Source: Treponema sp.
GTDB taxonomy: Bacteria > Spirochaetota > Spirochaetia > Treponematales > Treponemataceae
Assembly: GCA_017935745.1 (NCBI GenBank)
Contig: JAGBGX010000012.1
Coordinates: 186,001-250,000 of the forward strand
Length of the DNA: 64,000 nucleotides
Direction: 5' to 3'
In this document: piece after piece, positions 49,684-58,317 of the stretch
How positions within the stretch are numbered: position 1 is the first letter of the stretch
Layout: every line of letters starts with the position of its first letter
Notes under the pieces: model-generated
What the model saw: only the letters and a program-made list of their open reading frames with translations
Told to the model about the DNA's origin: nothing
Databases searched by the model: none
Made by a program: the position numbers and the translations under genes

Positions 49684-52230
49684 TTAGGATTTAATTTTCC
49701 TGCAGTATATTTCAACGGTGTCTCCAAGCCTGAGCTTTTTTCCTGCAATCCTGACAAATGAGGCTGCAAGAGACTGCTCCTTCCATTTCATTTTCCGCAC
49801 AATCGGAAAGCGCTCAGGATGAATTCCTGTTGAAACAATCCTGACAATTTCAAGCCCGTACTTCCGCAGGACAGGCCTTGCCCGGTCAGTTTCCCACACG
49901 GTGAAATGGTCGGAGGGACTGCGCTCAAAGAATTCCTGTGCGCGGCTTCTGGCGCTTATGCCGGAGGCGGACGGCGTGCTGAACGCAAAAATTCCGCCGT
50001 CCTTTACAAGCGATGACACTTTTTTCAAGGCAGAGTCAAGATCCTGAAAATGCTCGATTACGTACCACATTGTCACTGCATCGAATTTTTCAATCCCAAA
50101 TTCACAGGCCGGATCAAAGTCAGGGAACTGCGCGCAGGCAGCCGGAATGTTCAGCTCTTTCTGGACATATTCGACGGCATCCACTGAAATGTCTGTTCCA
50201 AAGGACTGCCATCCTGAGTCATTTGCGGCAGCAAGGAACGGGCCCATTGCACAGCCGATGTCGAGGACTGACGGCACGGCAGGATTCCGCATATTCCTTC
50301 CTGAAATTCTATATAGAAAATCGATTATAGAAATGCGCCGGACACAGGCTGCCTTTATCGCATCAAAATCCTCAAGATATGTTTTTCCGTACTGCCGTTC
50401 ATAGTCCTCATAAAAATACGCGCGGTTATATTCCGTCCGGCTGCCAGAAGAATTCCATGCCATATAAATCATACCGCAGCTCCTGCACCGTCTGAACGTA
50501 CGTTCCTTTGTCCGTGCGACAATCTTGTCCTTGTAACCGCTGTTTTTCCGGCAAACAGGACAGTCCAGGCGGCTTCCCATGGAAAGGCGGCGCAGAAAGT
50601 CTGCAAGAGAGACATCGGTTTCTTTTTTGAGCGGAATGTGAAGCTGCTCAGGCTCAGACAAAAGCTTTCTGAATGACTTCGCTGTTATTTTATTCGGCAG
50701 GAGGCATTTGAATCCGTATGCGCGGGAAAGCTCTGCGTGAAGCGGAGTTGTTCCCAAAAGAATGACTGCGCACCCGGCGCCAAGAGCTTCAAACGCAGTG
50801 AAACCGTAATGAGTGACAGCCAGATCATATTTGTACAGATGTTCCCGCAGGTTTTCTACAGGGCCGCATACCCTGATATTCTTTTTTGCATTCTCAGGAA
50901 TTTTTTGCCTGAGAGATTCCGCCGATTCTTCAGAAGACACAACCGCAGTGACAGACAGCCCGTTCTGAGCCAGAGCAAGCGCGGCTGCAAATGAAAGCCC
51001 GGAAGGATCTTCACCTCCGACAGAAACAATGGCGCTGTGAACTGCTTCATTCTGCCGCGGACTGCTGCGTCTCTTTTCAGGCATCGGAATAAAGGAAGGA
51101 TCCGCACAGTTGACCCTGCGGTTTTTCCTGGCCGGAGGAAGAACATCGGCAAGATAGTCAGCATAGCCGGTTTCACGCGAGCCCTCGTCAAGCGCAGCAA
51201 CAGGAACTGCGGCGGCAAGCTCCTGCGCAAATGAAGGTTCTGTTGAAAATAAATCTGTAACTGCAAGCGAATATGATGAAAGGCCGGAAAGGCTTTTGAC
51301 AATCTGAAAGCTGGAAAGTCCGTTTTTCAGGGCAGAATCAGTAAGAACCGAACATTGGGTTAAACCGCAGCTATCAGGCAGGAAAATGTCCCAGTTATTT
51401 TTAACTGCAAGGTCAAGGCAGCGGCGCAGATGTCCTGTTCCGCCGTTTTTTTTCACAGAAGGAATCAGGAGGACAGGATTGCTCACAGAAGGCTTTTCCA
51501 GAGCCGCAAGCACAGCATGGGCAGCATACGGAGCAGACACAGCTTCTTCGCCTGAAATTTCCTTTACGATCCGAAGCGCACGGCGGTAGTCAGCTTCAGT
51601 GTCGATTGTCGTTCTGAATTCCGGCCTTCTGTACTGCGGAGCAGGCTTTGCAAAAACGCACTCATACCGCTGTGAATGGTTGTACAGCGCCGGGCCTACA
51701 TGCTCATGGTCATACGGAGAATCAGTTTCTTCGGCTGCCTTTAAAAGCGAATGCGCATTGAACACCTCAACGCCGGAACCATGGGGAAGTCCTGAATATG
51801 TCATATAGTCCGCGGAAAAGCTTTCTTCCCGGCCGGTAAATTCATCAAGCAGATCCTGCGCCGCTTCATAAAACAAAAAGGGATTGTCAGCAGTCGCGCG
51901 GACAACAATATCAGCCTTGGACAGCCGTATCACACCGCAGAACCGGGCAAGGACATCGCTCTGTGAGCCGGCAAAAAAATCCCAGCCGCATTTTCTTGCA
52001 ACACTCTCAAGCTCCGCCTTGCTTTCTTCATCTGAAGCAAGATAGTATTTTGAAGCCTTCACTTTTTTCATTGCAGCCAATGTCCATTCCAAGACAGTTT
52101 TTCCGCCCAGGGGAAGCAATGCTTTCCGCGGAAGCCTGGTGGATGACAGGCGGCACTGAACAATGACGGCCACCGTTTTTTTCCGTGAAGCAATCCGTTT
52201 TATTCCCTCTGCGATTTTTTTTAAATTCAT
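49684..52230 (-). CDS. Three-domain fusion: SpsF cytidylyltransferase, SpsG/PseG-like hydrolase, methyltransferase
   Basis: Residues ~19-245 are an SpsF/CMP-sugar cytidylyltransferase (TVAVIVQCRLSSTRLPRKAL, then ATADNPF). Residues ~251-540 are an SpsG/PseG-like domain (NPVLLIPSVKKNGGTGHLRR and THYGFTAFEALGAGCAVILL). Residues ~555-848 are a class I methyltransferase with a zinc knuckle (C557PVC, C582RSC) and SAM motif VLDIGCAMGPF at 655-665. Together they can activate and methylate a nonulosonic acid-type sugar. The 848-residue fusion is unusual; the first two domains are normally separate proteins. It follows GGAGTG and is the third gene of the operon starting at 54818. Confidence 0.8.
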   Translation of the reverse strand: MNLKKIAEGIKRIASRKKTVAVIVQCRLSSTRLPRKALLPLGGKTVLEWTLAAMKKVKASKYYLASDEESKAELESVARKCGWDFFAGSQSDVLARFCGVIRLSKADIVVRATADNPFLFYEAAQDLLDEFTGREESFSADYMTYSGLPHGSGVEVFNAHSLLKAAEETDSPYDHEHVGPALYNHSQRYECVFAKPAPQYRRPEFRTTIDTEADYRRALRIVKEISGEEAVSAPYAAHAVLAALEKPSVSNPVLLIPSVKKNGGTGHLRRCLDLAVKNNWDIFLPDSCGLTQCSVLTDSALKNGLSSFQIVKSLSGLSSYSLAVTDLFSTEPSFAQELAAAVPVAALDEGSRETGYADYLADVLPPARKNRRVNCADPSFIPMPEKRRSSPRQNEAVHSAIVSVGGEDPSGLSFAAALALAQNGLSVTAVVSSEESAESLRQKIPENAKKNIRVCGPVENLREHLYKYDLAVTHYGFTAFEALGAGCAVILLGTTPLHAELSRAYGFKCLLPNKITAKSFRKLLSEPEQLHIPLKKETDVSLADFLRRLSMGSRLDCPVCRKNSGYKDKIVARTKERTFRRCRSCGMIYMAWNSSGSRTEYNRAYFYEDYERQYGKTYLEDFDAIKAACVRRISIIDFLYRISGRNMRNPAVPSVLDIGCAMGPFLAAANDSGWQSFGTDISVDAVEYVQKELNIPAACAQFPDFDPACEFGIEKFDAVTMWYVIEHFQDLDSALKKVSSLVKDGGIFAFSTPSASGISARSRAQEFFERSPSDHFTVWETDRARPVLRKYGLEIVRIVSTGIHPERFPIVRKMKWKEQSLAASFVRIAGKKLRLGDTVEIYCRKIKS

Positions 52231-52273
52231 TTTTCACTCCGGCTTTATTTGTGCGAAAGGCTTTGCAGTCTGC

Positions 52274-53227
52274 TCACTTTCCCCAGTTTTCAATTATAGA
52301 AACAGCATCAGCTTTAAAACGGTACTGGTTTTTTTCCGTCCATCTCACTGCATCCTTGAACTGTTTGAAGGACTCAACAAATCCGCAGGAACTCCGCGAC
52401 TTGAATGCAAAGTATGAAAGAGGCGGAATTCTTGCATGGTCAGTTGAAAAAACGGGAAGAAGATTTTTCAGGTAAAAGCGGAGATATGAAATGTCAACTG
52501 TCTGATCTTCCTCAGGAACTGACTCTGCATAGGAAAATTCAAATCCGCTTGCCACAGAAACTGTTTCTCCCCAGAGCCATGCCCTGAAAAAGAAGTCAAC
52601 CTTCTGCCAGTACCCAGAGGAAATGGTGTAGTCGATTCCGCCGAGCAGAATGAATTTTTCCCTGTCATAAAAACCGGCATAGTCAGCAGGATACAGCGTC
52701 GGCTGTCCGTCAGAAAAAGAAAAATCGCTTTCAACAGTAAAGACAGATTTTTTTGCGGAAGGGGAAAACACAACCGGCACCTTTGTGCTTCCTGACGAAA
52801 AAAGCCGGGGCGCAATGCAGAACTGCCCTTTCTTCATGAGCCGGGACGCAAGCGCAGCATTAAAAGACACTTTGTCCATGCACATATCTTCCTGCACAAC
52901 AAGAACATAATCTGTGCCGGCTTCTGAAAACGCAATATTCAAAAGCTCTCCCTGCGGAACACGCTCCTGGGCAACAAGAAACTGCACTGCCGGAAACTGG
53001 CGCGCAAACGAATCAGCCGCTTTTTTTTCAGACACTGTGCTCACGCAGATTACTTTCTCAAATCCCTTTTGCAGAATATTTTCCAGAACCCTTGTCCTGA
53101 AGTGCTTTCCGTTCCGGCAGAGAACAACGCATGTCACAGGCATGAGAATTTTTTGCGGACTTTCACTTCCGCCGAGAACTGTGTACGAAACTTTGTGCTG
53201 ATTAAAAATTGAAGGTATAGTATTCAT
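52274..53227 (-). CDS. GT2-like glycosyltransferase
   Basis: The start is ATG 53227 (MNTIPSIFNQHKVSY) with AGGA 6 bases upstream, overlapping the previous gene by 26 bases. The 317-residue product has VTCVVLCRNGKHFRTRVLEN, VICVSTVSEKKAADSFARQF and DYVLVVQEDMCMDK, a GT-A-like core with an acidic metal motif. YDREKFILLGGIDYTISSG is an acceptor-side segment typical of GT2 enzymes. It is likely to transfer the sugar made by neighbouring genes, perhaps to flagellar protein, but the target is inferred from context only. Confidence 0.7.
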   Translation of the reverse strand: MNTIPSIFNQHKVSYTVLGGSESPQKILMPVTCVVLCRNGKHFRTRVLENILQKGFEKVICVSTVSEKKAADSFARQFPAVQFLVAQERVPQGELLNIAFSEAGTDYVLVVQEDMCMDKVSFNAALASRLMKKGQFCIAPRLFSSGSTKVPVVFSPSAKKSVFTVESDFSFSDGQPTLYPADYAGFYDREKFILLGGIDYTISSGYWQKVDFFFRAWLWGETVSVASGFEFSYAESVPEEDQTVDISYLRFYLKNLLPVFSTDHARIPPLSYFAFKSRSSCGFVESFKQFKDAVRWTEKNQYRFKADAVSIIENWGK

Positions 53228-54818
53228 CGCAGTTCCTGCACGGCTCTCCGTATGCTCCCATGATATTCTGTTCCGAAGCCTCTGAAATTTTTTTCCAGAC
53301 TTTTTCAACTCCTTCATCAAAAACATTTCCGACGGAAGAAAAAAGCCGCTGGCGGCACAAAGGAACGCTTCCGTCGCACAGAACCGTCATGTCGCGCTTT
53401 AAATGCCAGCACGGGTTTCTTTCAAGAGGAGACAGGTCAGCAGGCTTGCGGTCAGGAAGCTTCCTGCAAAAGTCGTTATACTTCTGTATGATGACATTCC
53501 CGCCTGAAGGAGAATCCTTTGAATGCCAGAACCTGTAGAAGGATTCCAGCTCGCTCTCATTTTCATTCACTCTTGTAAACTGAGGATAGACAGCAGAAGG
53601 AAAATGCTTATGCAGCACAGACACAGCGCGCACGGCGGATTCAAAATCTCCGTTTTCAAAAACCGTATCATACATCTGCCTTGATGCAGCATCAATGGAA
53701 ACAATCCACATCAGAGGCGGAAGTCCGTTTTTCCTGGGAGAAGCATTCCGCGCCAGTCCGCTCAGCTGCCGGGCAAGCTCTTCCGTTACCAGCGTTCCGT
53801 CAGTTTCCACGAGTACAGAAAGCTGATCATGCGACAGGACAGCCTGCACAAATTCAGCAAAGCGTCCGTTCAGAAGCGGCTCGCCCCATGCGCTCAGCCC
53901 CACAACGGCATCTTCTGAAAAAGACTCAATCTGATTCAAAAGGGAAACAAACCTGCTGAAATCCATGTCCTGCGCCGCAGTGTTCTGCTCCTTGAACGGA
54001 AGCACTCCGTATTTTTCCAGGAACGCATCTTTGTACGGACTGTAAAAAGGAACGGCGGCACAGTTCTGTGAAATCTGGACATTATAAAAAGCAGGAAGCG
54101 TCTGCTGAACAGGAGCGCATGACTGTGCAAAGTCCGAAAGCTTTTCCGCTGTAAACGGAATGCCGTTTTTTTCTGCCAGGCTGTACAGCCGCTCGCAGGC
54201 AACAAGATTCCGTTTTATGACGCAGGAAAAATCAAGGCGCAGCATCCTGTAGTCCTTCGGCGCAATGACAGATTCAATTTCAAAGGAATTGATGTCAGTT
54301 TTCATCACAGTGAAAATGCTTTCATTGGACACAGGCAGGCAGCCAAGCTCCCGGTGCGTTTCATTTGCAAGGGAGCTGAGAATCTGAACTGTTCCGCAAT
54401 GTATGACTTCAGGAGCAAAGCCCGCCGGATATCCGTCCGCAAACGTATACTCGGAAACATATTTGAAATGGCTTTCAATCAGCTCCTTTGTAAGCTCCAG
54501 GTCAAGGAACGGCCTGTCCGCCGGAGAATAGACTGCATTGTCCGCATGAAACGCAGCCGCTTCCCGTGACAGAGCCGAAAGAAGCTGCGCGGTGTCCCAT
54601 GCGTCATTCTCTGCAATCCGCACATCTGCTGAAAGCCGCGCGGCCGCCTGCTCCACCTGCACTCTGTTCTTTGAAGTGCAGCCAACTGAAATGCCGCACA
54701 GCCCGGGAACAGAAGCCGCCCAGTCCAGGCACCGGTCAAAGGCGGATCTTCCTGAAAAAACGGCATCAAACGCATGAGACGCATTTTCACCGGCATACAA
54801 AAAAACAAAGTTCTTCAT
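53202..54818 (-). CDS. Spiro-SPASM-like protein without the radical SAM cysteine motif
   Basis: The 538-residue protein has an N-terminal nucleotidyltransferase-like region (FLYAGENASHAFDAVFSGRS) and a radical SAM-like barrel (VGLSAWGEPLLNG, VSIDAASRQMYDTVF). The C-terminus is SPASM-type: NPCWHLKRDMTVLCDGSVPL, then CRQRLFSSVGNV and EPCRNCDEYYTF. The expected CxxxCxxC is not present; QNCAAVPFYSPYKD keeps one Cys only. I recall a spirochaete-restricted family with this layout (spiro-SPASM). A GATAAT box ends 6 bases before the ATG. It heads the operon with the GT2, SpsF fusion and ATP-grasp genes. Confidence 0.75.
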   Translation of the reverse strand: MKNFVFLYAGENASHAFDAVFSGRSAFDRCLDWAASVPGLCGISVGCTSKNRVQVEQAAARLSADVRIAENDAWDTAQLLSALSREAAAFHADNAVYSPADRPFLDLELTKELIESHFKYVSEYTFADGYPAGFAPEVIHCGTVQILSSLANETHRELGCLPVSNESIFTVMKTDINSFEIESVIAPKDYRMLRLDFSCVIKRNLVACERLYSLAEKNGIPFTAEKLSDFAQSCAPVQQTLPAFYNVQISQNCAAVPFYSPYKDAFLEKYGVLPFKEQNTAAQDMDFSRFVSLLNQIESFSEDAVVGLSAWGEPLLNGRFAEFVQAVLSHDQLSVLVETDGTLVTEELARQLSGLARNASPRKNGLPPLMWIVSIDAASRQMYDTVFENGDFESAVRAVSVLHKHFPSAVYPQFTRVNENESELESFYRFWHSKDSPSGGNVIIQKYNDFCRKLPDRKPADLSPLERNPCWHLKRDMTVLCDGSVPLCRQRLFSSVGNVFDEGVEKVWKKISEASEQNIMGAYGEPCRNCDEYYTFNF

Positions 54819-54872
54819 CGCTTCATTATCGGAAAAAGCCTTGTCTAAATTAAACGGAATGTTTACAATCAG

Positions 54873-56129
54873 ATGAAGATGGAAACTGAACTGAACCCCG
54901 GCAAAGATAATGCGCTCACCGTTTCTCAGCTTACAGAGCTTATAAAGACAATGCTCGAAGGCTCATTCCAGAGCATACTTTTAAAAGGCGAGATTTCAAA
55001 CTGCAAGCCGAGCGCCGCCGGGCATCTGTATTTTTCACTGAAGGATGCTGACTGCCAGATTTCAGCCGTCATGTTCAGAGGGGCCGCCTCATCGCTGCAG
55101 TTCGTTCCCAAGGACGGAATGCTCGTCCAGGCGAAGGGAAAGATTACGGTGTACGGGCCGCGGGGAAACTACCAGATGCAGGTTTCCTCAATGACAAAGG
55201 CCGGAGCCGGAAACATCATGGAAATGATTGAAGAGCGCAAGCGCAAGCTGGCGGCGGAAGGGCTTTTTGACTCTTCCCGCAAGCGAAAGCTTCCGTTCTT
55301 TCCGCATACGGTAGGAATTGTCACAAGCCCGAACGGAGCCGCGCTGCGCGACATTCTGAACATACGGCGGCGCAGAAATGACAAGGTGAGCGTTATCATT
55401 TTTCCTGCGGTTGTCCAGGGAGAAGCAGCAGCGCAGACAATCGAATGCATGATACAGGCCGCAAACAAATATCGGCTGTGCGATGTCCTTATCGTGGGCC
55501 GGGGAGGCGGCTCCCTGGAAGACCTGCTTCCGTTCAGCGAGGAATCAGTTGTGCGTGCAGTCGCATCATCTGAAATTCCTGTCATCTCGGCGGTGGGGCA
55601 TGAGATTGACTGGGCGCTCAGCGACTTTGCAGCGGATGTGCGCGCGCCGACTCCAAGCGCAGCAGCAGAGCTGGCAATCCCCGTAAAAAGCGACATCGAA
55701 AAAAGCATCACACATTGCATGGAAGAGCTTGAGTCAGGAATGCGGGGCAGAATTGCAGACCTGAGGCTCATGCTGAAAACATTCGATCCTGAGAACATGA
55801 GGACGCGGCTTGAAAACATTGAGCAAAAATACTCAGAGCGGTTTGACAAGGCAGTCAGCTCAATGAAAGAATCAGCCGAAAAGCTGATTTCAGGATACCG
55901 CACGCGCATTCAGCTGTGCCTTCAGAACCTGGAAAACTGCAATCCGCAGTCAGTGCTCAGCAGAGGATACGCAATGGTCTGCGCCGGGGACGGGACTATC
56001 ATCAGAAAGGCAGGCGATGTAAAGCCCGGACAGAGCATACAGATAAGGCCGGCGGAAGGGCTGATTTTTGCTTCCGTGGAAAAAACTGAAACCAAACGCA
56101 CGCTGGAGAACGACCATGACAAACTTTGA
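54873..56129 (+). CDS. xseA: Exodeoxyribonuclease VII large subunit
   Basis: The 418-residue protein has the OB-fold start LTVSQLTELIKTMLEGSFQS, then ILLKGEISNCKPSAAGHLYF and SLKDADCQISAVMFRG. The catalytic part has VGIVTSPNGAALRDILNIRR, VLIVGRGGGSLEDLLPFSEE and VISAVGHEIDWALSDFAADV. A coiled-coil tail with SVLSRGYAMV closes it. ExoVII degrades single-stranded DNA in both directions. An in-frame ATG at 54879 could be the true start: TTGTCT/TACAAT with 17-base spacing puts initiation next to it and no Shine-Dalgarno is visible. xseB overlaps its end by 14 bases. Confidence 0.95.
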   Translation: MKMETELNPGKDNALTVSQLTELIKTMLEGSFQSILLKGEISNCKPSAAGHLYFSLKDADCQISAVMFRGAASSLQFVPKDGMLVQAKGKITVYGPRGNYQMQVSSMTKAGAGNIMEMIEERKRKLAAEGLFDSSRKRKLPFFPHTVGIVTSPNGAALRDILNIRRRRNDKVSVIIFPAVVQGEAAAQTIECMIQAANKYRLCDVLIVGRGGGSLEDLLPFSEESVVRAVASSEIPVISAVGHEIDWALSDFAADVRAPTPSAAAELAIPVKSDIEKSITHCMEELESGMRGRIADLRLMLKTFDPENMRTRLENIEQKYSERFDKAVSSMKESAEKLISGYRTRIQLCLQNLENCNPQSVLSRGYAMVCAGDGTIIRKAGDVKPGQSIQIRPAEGLIFASVEKTETKRTLENDHDKL

Positions 56130-56406
56130 AGAAAAACTCAGCAGGCTTGAAGAGCTTTCGGCTTCAATAAAGCGAAGCGACATCAGCCTGGAAGAGGCGC
56201 TGAAAAGCTTTGAGGAAGGAATAAAGCTTGCAAAGTCAATGGAAAAATCCCTTGACAGCATCGAAAGCAAGATCCAGATTCTGATGAACGGCCCAGAGCT
56301 TTCAGAGGAGCCGAAGGCAAAAAAATCCTCAGGCGCGGCAGAGCAGGAAGGTCCTGTCCTCGGCCTCTTTGACGAGTCGGCTGAAGTCACAGGAACACGG
56401 GCATGA
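56116..56406 (+). CDS. xseB: Exodeoxyribonuclease VII small subunit
   Basis: The start is ATG 56116 after GGAGA, overlapping xseA by 14 bases. The 96-residue protein begins TNFEEKLSRLEELSASIKRS, then DISLEEALKSFEEGIKLAKS, the XseB helical hairpin (FEE.L..LE.IV..LE.G...LE..L..FE.G). A poorly conserved tail of ~35 residues is longer than usual. It forms the ExoVII complex with XseA. It overlaps mutL by 4 bases. Confidence 0.93.
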   Translation: MTNFEEKLSRLEELSASIKRSDISLEEALKSFEEGIKLAKSMEKSLDSIESKIQILMNGPELSEEPKAKKSSGAAEQEGPVLGLFDESAEVTGTRA

Positions 56407-58238
56407 CAGCGCAGCGGAGAGTCCGCGTTCTGAGCGCCGAAGTCGCACGGAAAATAGCAGCCGGAGAAGTGATTGACCGCCCGGGCGCAATCGTCCGGGA
56501 GCTTATGGACAACGCAGTTGACAGCGGAGCCTCCAGAATCCGGGTTGAAATAACAGGCGGCGGAATTGAAAAAATCCGCGTCATTGACAACGGCTGCGGA
56601 ATGACAAGGGAAGATCTGCTTCAGTGCGCCCAGCCTCATGCGACAAGCAAGATTGAAACAGAAGCAGACCTGCTCAGCCTTTCAACGCTCGGCTTCAGGG
56701 GAGAAGCGCTTTCTTCCATGGCCGCTGTAAGCCGCCTTGAGCTGGCAAGCGGAGGCTGGAAGCTGAACGCCTGCGCGGCAGAAGAGCGCACACTGACCCA
56801 GTGCGCGCAGACAGAAGGAACAATCGCGCAGACAGCCGGACTGTTTGAAGACTTTCCCGCGCGCCGCCAGTTTTTAAAGCGGCCTGCATCAGAAGGAATG
56901 CAGTGCAGGACAGTCTTTGAAGAAAAGGCGCTGCCCCGCCCCGACATATCGTTTTCATTTGCGAGCGACGGAGAAGAAAAAATAACGCTTCCGGCAGGTC
57001 AGTCCCTGAAGGAGCGGTTCGTCCAGACGATGAACTTCTTTGAAACGGAAGACCTGTTCTACGAGCTGAATTTCAGCAGCCAAAAAAATCAGTTTTCCTT
57101 CAGCCTGATTATCGGAGAGCCTTCAGTGACAAGAAGCTCGCGCAAGGACATTTTCATTTATGTGAACGGAAGAAAAATTCAGGAATATTCTCTTGTGCAG
57201 GCAATAGCATACGGAGCGCAAGGCTACTTTCCGAACGGAACATTTCCCGTTGCCTGCCTGTTTGTCCAGATGGATGCCTCGCTGGTGGACTTCAACATTC
57301 ATCCTGCAAAAAAGGAAGCCCGGTTCAAGGACATCAATGCGCTTCATCATGCAGTCAGCTCAACCGCGCGCGCATTTTTCAGGCAGCACACAGTGCAGTC
57401 GATGCTTGCAGAAAACAGCGCCCTTCCTGAAAACAAGGAATTTTCATTTTTCACCGAAAAAAATCAGGAGGAAGCCGGCTGCTCTGTTGAAGAAACGGCT
57501 ATACACCGCCCGGTATCTGTCTCAGCCCGGCACCTGGGCAGCATGCCCGCGTATTCCGGCATAAGAAGAAGCGGACGCGGAAGTTTTTTTCCGGCCGCAC
57601 AGGAGACTCATCCTTTTTCAAAAAAATGGAATGAAGAAGAGATGCAGCCGCAAGTCTTTCAGCCGGAGGAAAACGCAGCATCCGTGTCGGAACCGCGCTC
57701 CTTTCACTTTGCAGGATGCGTGCTTGGAACATTTCTTCTCGCTGAAAAAAACGATGTCCTGTATATAATCGATCAGCATGCCGCCCACGAAAGAATTCTC
57801 TACAACAAGATTATGGCGGAAGCCGGCAAAAAGCAGCAGCTCCTTGTGCCGTATGTCATTCAGACTGATTCTGAAACCGATGACAAATACCTTCAGCAGA
57901 TTCAGCCGCGGCTCGAAGAAGCAGGCTATGAATGCGCAAGCCGCGGCAGCGGAAAATGGGAATTCACAGCCGTTCCTGTCCGGTGGAAAGGAAGCGAAGC
58001 CGACTTAAAGAAAGATGTCCTTGACAGGAGAATTCAGCCGGCGGACATCATAAACGCAGCGGCAGCTTCTGCTGCATGCAGGAGCGCAGTCATGGACGGA
58101 ACAGTCCTTGATGACGAAACAGCAGCGCGCATAGCCAGGGAAGCACTAAGCCTTCCTGACCCGCACTGCCCGCACGGGCGGCCTGTGTTTACAGCGATAA
58201 CAAGAAAGCAGCTGTTCGCCCTAGTCAAGCGCACATAA
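56403..58238 (+). CDS. mutL: DNA mismatch repair protein MutL
   Basis: The 611-residue protein has the GHKL ATPase motifs VARKIAAGEVIDRPGAIVRE with LMDNAVDSGA, VIDNGCGM and TSKIETEADL with TLGFRGEALSSM. FNIHPAKKEARF follows, and then a C-terminal dimerisation/endonuclease domain. The metal motif near residue 457 reads DQHAAHERILYN, so the last Glu of DQHAxxExxxxE is Asn. The downstream motifs AACRSAVM and CPHGRP (about residue 588) are present. MutL couples MutS recognition to strand incision. The xseA-xseB-mutL genes overlap and form one operon. Mismatch repair status matters for the homopolymer tracts in this window. Confidence 0.95.
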   Translation: MTAQRRVRVLSAEVARKIAAGEVIDRPGAIVRELMDNAVDSGASRIRVEITGGGIEKIRVIDNGCGMTREDLLQCAQPHATSKIETEADLLSLSTLGFRGEALSSMAAVSRLELASGGWKLNACAAEERTLTQCAQTEGTIAQTAGLFEDFPARRQFLKRPASEGMQCRTVFEEKALPRPDISFSFASDGEEKITLPAGQSLKERFVQTMNFFETEDLFYELNFSSQKNQFSFSLIIGEPSVTRSSRKDIFIYVNGRKIQEYSLVQAIAYGAQGYFPNGTFPVACLFVQMDASLVDFNIHPAKKEARFKDINALHHAVSSTARAFFRQHTVQSMLAENSALPENKEFSFFTEKNQEEAGCSVEETAIHRPVSVSARHLGSMPAYSGIRRSGRGSFFPAAQETHPFSKKWNEEEMQPQVFQPEENAASVSEPRSFHFAGCVLGTFLLAEKNDVLYIIDQHAAHERILYNKIMAEAGKKQQLLVPYVIQTDSETDDKYLQQIQPRLEEAGYECASRGSGKWEFTAVPVRWKGSEADLKKDVLDRRIQPADIINAAAASAACRSAVMDGTVLDDETAARIAREALSLPDPHCPHGRPVFTAITRKQLFALVKRT

Positions 58239-58245
58239 AATTTCC

Positions 58246-58317
58246 AGCGCCCGCGCACATAATTTTTTTAGCGCCCGCGCACACAGAAATCGTAGCGCCC
58301 GCGTACATAGAGCTTAC
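58246..58317. repeat. Three 24-base tandem repeats between mutL and the TPR gene
   Basis: AGCGCCCGCGCACA starts at 58246 and 58270, and a variant with T (GCGTACA) at 58294. Each unit is 24 bases. They lie between two convergent genes and end inside the stop of the TPR gene. No terminator function is obvious. Confidence 0.75.

Noticed and set aside
58246-58317. CRISPR-like array
   Set aside because: Only three 24-base units with no separate spacers and no cas genes in the window.
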